DNA from: a virus | IMG/VR virus record: IMGVR_UViG_3300042288_001092 | Coordinates: 1-33,620 of that record | Direction: 5' to 3' (one strand) | Length of the DNA stretch: 33,620 bases | Part shown: piece by piece, positions 29,517 through 33,620 of the stretch | How positions within the stretch are numbered: the stretch's first letter is position 1 | How the letters are laid out: every line of letters starts with the position of its first letter | Program-made: the position numbers and the translations under genes | Notes under the pieces: generated by a model | Told to the model about the DNA's origin: nothing | The model's database searches: none | The model's input: only the letters and a program-made list of their open reading frames with translations

Positions 29517-29848
29517 CCTACTGCCACAATCTTATAAGGTGCCCACAACATCTGAATTGCAACCGGAATTGAACCAGCTTCAGGCGTGGCATAACTGGCG
29601 TCGTAGTCGCCGATCTTTTCTTTGATGATCGTGCCGCCTGCCGGGTTTGATGTCGCCATCCATTCGGCACACATCGCGATGCCAGCTTTCACGCTGTCCG
29701 TTAGTTCGGCACCTGTAAAAGTCCGCCCTGTAAACTGGTCGAGCATAGTTGATGCGGCAGTTAATAGCACGGTGGCACGCATGGCCGATACACTGCCAAG
29801 CGTTTCAGCAAATAGGGCCGCTTCGTTTTGTGTTATATATGCAGGCAT
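29513..29848 (-). CDS. Head-tail connector (gp6-like)
   Basis: 111 residues. Helical N-terminus (ITQNEAALFAETLGSVSAMRATVLLTAASTMLD) followed by FTGRTFTGAELTD, and a small C-terminal beta part. That is the usual layout of gp6/gp15-type connectors that bind the portal. First gene after the terminator-like hairpin downstream of the capsid gene. Confidence 0.7.
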   Translation of the reverse strand: MPAYITQNEAALFAETLGSVSAMRATVLLTAASTMLDQFTGRTFTGAELTDSVKAGIAMCAEWMATSNPAGGTIIKEKIGDYDASYATPEAGSIPVAIQMLWAPYKIVAVG

Positions 29849-29889
29849 TGTGCAGTAGTCTTATTTCAGGTGAATAAGTAAAGTAAGGT

Positions 29890-29928
29890 AAAAACCGCCC
29901 CCGGCTGCCGAAGCATCTGACAACCGGG
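29890..29928 (-). terminator. Terminator after the capsid gene
   Basis: Eight-pair stem (29900-29907 with 29921-29928, one G-T pair), 13-base loop, then on the minus strand GGGCGG and TTTTT (29890-29894). It lies between capsid and connector genes, so it may hold back tail gene transcripts relative to capsid, which is needed in many copies. Confidence 0.65.
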
Positions 29929-29954
29929 AACGGCGAGGGGCACGCCCTCAAAAC

Positions 29955-31379
29955 TTACACAAGTTCCTGAATAATCTGGAAGGCCCGTGTGTCTCTCACA
30001 GCACCGCCAAAGCGGTATTTCACCGCAATACGGACACGGTTCGCATAGGCCAATGAAACCTCATCAATCGCGACGGTGAAGCCCTGCCGCAAGAGCAGGA
30101 TGTACTCGTTAAAATCACCTAAGACAATCGACTTCGGTGTCGATGCACCCGATGCAGGCACGAAGCCGTTGAAATAGATCGGCTGCCCCATCAATGCCGG
30201 GGTGATACCCTGAGTGTAACCAGAGTCAGCAGAGCCTAAGAACAGGCTTCTGTTGGTGCTGTCATTCAGGGCAACCAGCTTGCCATGAGTCGCACGACGC
30301 ATCACCCATGAAAGGTTGGTCGCGTACTGATCGGCCAAAGCGTAGAAGCCGTCGATCACCTTAGAAGCGACCAGCGTGTTATTGCTGCCGGTCTTGGTGA
30401 TGCCAACTGAACTGTTGGAGATAACACCTTCGGCCTCGGTCGATGCGGTCACGCCGTTAATGACCTGGTTGTCAACCACAGCAGCAAAAGCCTTTGAGGC
30501 CTCTGTCTGGATGTAGTTACTGATGCCAGCGACATCGGCGAAGAAATCAGCCGAAACATCGGTGAACATCGTGCCGGTGTTAACCGGAATCGTCAACTGA
30601 GTGAACGGGCCGGTATCAATCTTCGACAGCGTGGTATTGACCGTCTCACCCATGAACGGGCGGAATGTCGTACCATACTGCGGCGCGGTGGTGATGTTGT
30701 TGGTGTTGCTATCGCGTGGGAACGTCACCTGATTGACATTTGTATTGATCACGCGGCAGATGCGTGTCATTACAGGGGCAACAGTTCGCCCGACAACCAC
30801 GTCAAAGCGGAAATCAGGCGTAACGGTGTTCGTGCCGTTGGTGGTGGTGCCGAGTGTCATATCCTTACTGAAGGGCATATAAAACTCGTTTGAGGGCAAA
30901 CCGAAGTCGCCGCCCTTGCCGTACACTTCCAGCATATTCCGCAGGCTTGAACTCTTGACCAGTTCAATGCGACCGCGTGCCTGAATCAGTGCCTTGAAAG
31001 CCTGATGATATTCAGGGCTGGCAAGTGCCGACTTATCAGACGGATCAGCAAGCCCGCCATTATCCAGCACGCGGCCATCGTATGAGACGCGGGCCGGTTG
31101 ATACTGGACGTTTGACCCGTAAACGGTCGGTTCGGGCCTGTTCGGCTGACGTGCCATCTTTTCGATCATCTGATTGGCACGCTCAAGCGATGCGGCCAAC
31201 TGATATTCACTATCGCAGCGTTCAAGCTGGTCCATCAGGCTCGACAAGTCGGCAGACTTCTCTGCCCGAACTTCGTCAGGGGCTGAAACCAGTTCATCAC
31301 GCAGGCCCTGAACCTGCGCAGCCAAGCGAAGACGGTCTTCAGCAATCGCCGAAGCCGTGCGCGTTTCTGTCAAAGCCAT
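29955..31379 (-). CDS. Major capsid protein (HK97 fold)
   Basis: 474 residues with an AAGGAGG Shine-Dalgarno. The N-terminal ~105 residues are helical and charged (LAAQVQGLRDELVSAPDEVRAEK...), the delta/scaffold domain normally removed by the protease. The body shows HK97 features: VAPVMTRICRVIN, FTQLTIPVNTGTMFTDVSADFFAD, ISNYIQTEASKAFAAVVDN..VINGV, LSWVMRRATHGKLVALNDS, and the C-terminal VRIAVKYRFGGAVRDTRAF. About eight N-x-S/T sequons are present. Main shell subunit. Confidence 0.93.
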   Translation of the reverse strand: MALTETRTASAIAEDRLRLAAQVQGLRDELVSAPDEVRAEKSADLSSLMDQLERCDSEYQLAASLERANQMIEKMARQPNRPEPTVYGSNVQYQPARVSYDGRVLDNGGLADPSDKSALASPEYHQAFKALIQARGRIELVKSSSLRNMLEVYGKGGDFGLPSNEFYMPFSKDMTLGTTTNGTNTVTPDFRFDVVVGRTVAPVMTRICRVINTNVNQVTFPRDSNTNNITTAPQYGTTFRPFMGETVNTTLSKIDTGPFTQLTIPVNTGTMFTDVSADFFADVAGISNYIQTEASKAFAAVVDNQVINGVTASTEAEGVISNSSVGITKTGSNNTLVASKVIDGFYALADQYATNLSWVMRRATHGKLVALNDSTNRSLFLGSADSGYTQGITPALMGQPIYFNGFVPASGASTPKSIVLGDFNEYILLLRQGFTVAIDEVSLAYANRVRIAVKYRFGGAVRDTRAFQIIQELV

Positions 31380-31391
31380 GTTATGGCCTCC

Positions 31392-32075
31392 TTACTTATT
31401 TCGCCGGTTTGGCGATTGAAAATCAGAAATGACACGATCAGCAAGCTCGCATCGCTTGACTAAAGCGGTGAAATCGAGCAACTGACCGGCCACTTGCACG
31501 AAGCCAGTGGGTGGTAATGCCGGTGTATCACAGTCGTCATGAGACTTGACTGCAATCACTTCCGCGCCGGGGTTGGCGGGGATCGGCACGATGGAGACTT
31601 CCAAGACCTCTGCCACCTCGGAAATCAGGTTTGCACCTGACTTTGCAAGTTGCTTCTGGGCTTCGCTTGGCTTGAAATCGTACTTTTGCCAGAGTTCGCG
31701 GATGGCTGAATCTGGGATGCGTGTCGGACGTTTGGCGTAAAAACTAATCGACATCTTTCGCAATGCCTTCTCTTTTAATAACTGTCTGACTTCCTGACCG
31801 GATTTCGTGGCAGATAATGCGACGTCAACCATCAGGCCGCTTCGATCTTCGTGAGCGTCAATCAATGTTCCAATTACGGCAGATGTCTTGTTTTCGTGGT
31901 CGGCAAGCACCATGCCGCCATCGTCCATAAATGTTTGGATGGCACCTGAGAAGGCACCGGGCAGAATGATGTCGCCCTGCCGGTCAATGTTGAGAAAGCG
32001 GGCGGCATAGCCCTTGAACGAGCCTGCACCGCCGCCATTGACAGTCGTTTCGACTGCCTTCACGAGTTTTTCCAT
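31392..32075 (-). CDS. Prohead protease (HK97 family, S78-type)
   Basis: 227 residues. GYAARFLNIDRQGDIILPGAF is the conserved first strand region. The catalytic His is in VLADHENK (~60) and the catalytic Ser in LRKMSISFYA (~109), with conserved Asp/Glu positions between. It cleaves the capsid delta domain during maturation. It lies directly upstream of the capsid gene, as usual. The C-terminal ~60 residues are extra and may act as scaffold. Confidence 0.9.
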   Translation of the reverse strand: MEKLVKAVETTVNGGGAGSFKGYAARFLNIDRQGDIILPGAFSGAIQTFMDDGGMVLADHENKTSAVIGTLIDAHEDRSGLMVDVALSATKSGQEVRQLLKEKALRKMSISFYAKRPTRIPDSAIRELWQKYDFKPSEAQKQLAKSGANLISEVAEVLEVSIVPIPANPGAEVIAVKSHDDCDTPALPPTGFVQVAGQLLDFTALVKRCELADRVISDFQSPNRRNK

Positions 32076-32088
32076 TTGTCAGGCCCTG

Positions 32089-33351
32089 TTATTCAGTCAA
32101 AATAAAGGCGTTGATTGATTTAGCGTTGCCGATGGCGACTGACTCATAACCGCCTTCAATGGCGTTAGCAAAGTCAGCATCACTTGGCAGGATGTAGCCG
32201 TTATCAGCAGGCTTGACGGGCCGTGGCCATTCCTTTGGCACTTCATCATCGAAGACGACAACGGTTGTACAGCGGCAACCGGGATGAAATGGCGGGAATT
32301 TCAGATTTTTATAGGTTTCATTTTTGCCGTTTTGGCCGAATGTGCCATCTTTGGGAATCACGGGGCATTGGCGTTTGATCGCATGGCAGAGTGGGCAGGC
32401 GTCGGACGATAGAACCAACTCATAACCGGCGACAAAATCCAGGCCCCTTGTGGCCTCATATCGGCCTTGGTTGTAGGCTCGTGCTGATTCAGTGACAGCG
32501 ATGCGACGGGCACGCCAGCGAGAGTTTTCATCCACCCAGCGAGATACCCGGTCAACCGTATCGCCAAGCGTTTCGCCGGTTCTGATCGATTCGGCAATAT
32601 CCTCACGAATCCCGTCAAGTGTCGTATTGAGATCGAAAATAAACTGGTTTGTCGTTTCTTGGCAGAGTTTCAGGGCTGCCGTTCGTGCCGCATCAATGAC
32701 ATGCGGAGCTTTGACCAGCCAATCATCCGCGTCCTGCTGGTCAAGCTCTACCAGTGCCGCCCGGCCTGATTCATCGATGTATGACGTGATGGTCGGAATG
32801 AAACGGTTGCCCATCTCAATTGCGCCGGCGAACGGGTCGAGCGGATTGAACTCTTTGGCCTTTGGTGGCTCAATAAACCGCCGCCATGTTTCTATCTGCT
32901 GTTTGCCGATTGCCAAGAGAATCGAACGGGCCGCCCGATAGAGCGGTTCCCCGTCCGGCATTGCGTCCAGCAGTTGTTTCGGTGTCTGGCGTGCTTTGAC
33001 TGATTCACCACGGGCACGCTTAATCGTTTTAGCCTTAGCGTCTGCCCATGTTTTGCCAGCATCGCCGCCCCATGCCGCCCATGCCACTCTGCCGGGTGAC
33101 GGATAGCCCGCTTCGCCAGGTCGAAAGCCGGTGGCCCGCTTGTCAACCTCATGGCGTGCGAACCATGCCGACATGGTAATGACCACATCTGGCGACAGTT
33201 CGCCTGCTGACAGGATCTGGTCGGCCCGTCGCCGTGCGGTGTCGGTTCCACCACGGCGACCGTCGGCCTTCCATTTTCGGTATCGTTCAGCCTCAACCTT
33301 CATGCCCTCAGTGGGTGTCAGGTCGATTGTTTTGCCGTTTACGTTTGCCAA
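32089..33351 (-). CDS. Head morphogenesis protein (Mu F/SPP1 gp7-like) with extra N-terminal domain
   Basis: 420 residues. Residues ~20-115 form a domain (RGGTDTARRRADQILSAGE, SAWFARHEVDK, RPGEAGYPSPGRVAWAAWGG) seen fused to other phage head proteins. The C-terminal ~150 residues are Mu F-like: AVTESARAYNQGRYEA, the Cys pair CPLCHA, and FPPFHPGCRCTTVV. Such proteins are minor head components that help assembly or DNA ejection. A Mu F-like gene usually follows portal; here portal lies in another block. Confidence 0.85.
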   Translation of the reverse strand: MANVNGKTIDLTPTEGMKVEAERYRKWKADGRRGGTDTARRRADQILSAGELSPDVVITMSAWFARHEVDKRATGFRPGEAGYPSPGRVAWAAWGGDAGKTWADAKAKTIKRARGESVKARQTPKQLLDAMPDGEPLYRAARSILLAIGKQQIETWRRFIEPPKAKEFNPLDPFAGAIEMGNRFIPTITSYIDESGRAALVELDQQDADDWLVKAPHVIDAARTAALKLCQETTNQFIFDLNTTLDGIREDIAESIRTGETLGDTVDRVSRWVDENSRWRARRIAVTESARAYNQGRYEATRGLDFVAGYELVLSSDACPLCHAIKRQCPVIPKDGTFGQNGKNETYKNLKFPPFHPGCRCTTVVVFDDEVPKEWPRPVKPADNGYILPSDADFANAIEGGYESVAIGNAKSINAFILTE

Positions 33352-33620
33352 CTAATTTTTGATCGATTCAATTTGCCTGACAACATCGTCAATCGTGGTC
33401 ACTTTTGCGAGCCGCTGAATCAATCCGTCGGCCCCTTGAAAGATCAGACAAGGCGTGCCGACTGCATCGACCATCGGCTTTAAATGCAGCTTATCAAGGG
33501 CCGCATCGTCGGCATTGATAAAGCTGACCTTCTGGCCACGGCTGGTGGCTGCGGCCATGATCTTTTCGTCACCGATCCAGTCAATGGAGCGTGAGCCATA
33601 AACCAGCGTCAGCCAAGCCG
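33352..33620 (-). CDS. Thioredoxin-like protein, N-terminus cut by window edge
   Basis: Open on the minus strand from the right edge to a stop at 33352. The visible 89 residues (AWLTLVYGSRSIDWIG..., VSFINADDAALDKL, VDAVGTPCLIFQGADGLIQRL) follow the thioredoxin fold: strand, helix, strand, then a cis-Pro loop (GTP) and strand. No CxxC is present in the visible part; the active-site position seems to be GSRSIDW. It may thus be redox-inactive. An internal ATG at 33558 exists, but the fold clearly extends upstream of it. Confidence 0.6.
   Translation of the reverse strand, partial: AWLTLVYGSRSIDWIGDEKIMAAATSRGQKVSFINADDAALDKLHLKPMVDAVGTPCLIFQGADGLIQRLAKVTTIDDVVRQIESIKN

Noticed and set aside
1-33620. 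Integrated prophage with host flanks
   Set aside because: No host genes, no complete tRNA at the attachment site and phage genes on both sides of the integrase.

Overview
The window looks like most of the genome of a temperate siphovirus (HK97-type head, non-contractile tail) of a planctomycete. Head, tail and packaging genes read on the minus strand. Only the integrase and one small gene next to it read on the plus strand. The host guess rests mainly on the integrase: its N-terminus (PRPRN.FPTY.LH..SG, LGKFNSPES) and catalytic end (NQLRHTFATR, AQVALGHEHADVTQVYAEKD) follow a pattern I know from planctomycete tyrosine recombinases. The attachment site beside the integrase holds only the 3' half of a tRNA-Lys(CTT) gene, with phage genes on both sides. 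That is expected of attP in free or circular phage DNA, not of a prophage joined to host DNA.

Layout from right to left, the direction of transcription. 33.6-27.3 kb: thioredoxin-like protein (cut by the window edge), head morphogenesis protein, prohead protease, major capsid protein, head-tail connector, gp10-like protein, head closure, tail terminator, tail tube, and tail assembly chaperone with a probable -1 frameshift product. 27.2-23.1 kb: tape measure and three tail proteins. 22.9-21.5 kb: four small accessory genes with near-identical promoters, leaders and 3' ends. 21.5-19.7 kb: integrase, attP and a divergent control region. 19.7-17.0 kb: ribbon-helix-helix regulator and a PrimPol-helicase. 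16.9-16.6 kb: an array of 9-bp iterons, a likely replication origin. 16.6-7.3 kb: AT-rich HNH gene, then a tightly coupled early operon of small genes, including a putative ssDNA-binding protein, a CsrA homologue, a winged-helix protein, a DUF3310 protein and a RusA resolvase. 7.3-3.2 kb: small and large terminase, DNA methyltransferase and portal. 3.2-0 kb: an adhesion/tail-fibre module running off the left edge. No endolysin is visible, so the lysis genes probably lie outside the window.

The most unusual content is non-coding. Two intergenic stretches (13.44-14.18 kb and 12.06-12.35 kb) hold arrays of a 5-nt unit, GGYNN on the transcribed strand. I counted 65 units in four arrays. The arrays are punctuated by hairpins whose stems differ but whose loops share TCTGAAA...GG. 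One array lies directly upstream of the phage csrA gene. I know of no named RNA or DNA element like this.

Control also looks orderly. Three minus-strand promoters carry a TAGATATCTA-type palindrome, or a diverged copy, within the promoter. The ribbon-helix-helix protein encoded beside one of them is the obvious candidate ligand. Virion proteins, but not replication or packaging proteins, are very rich in N-x-S/T sequons.
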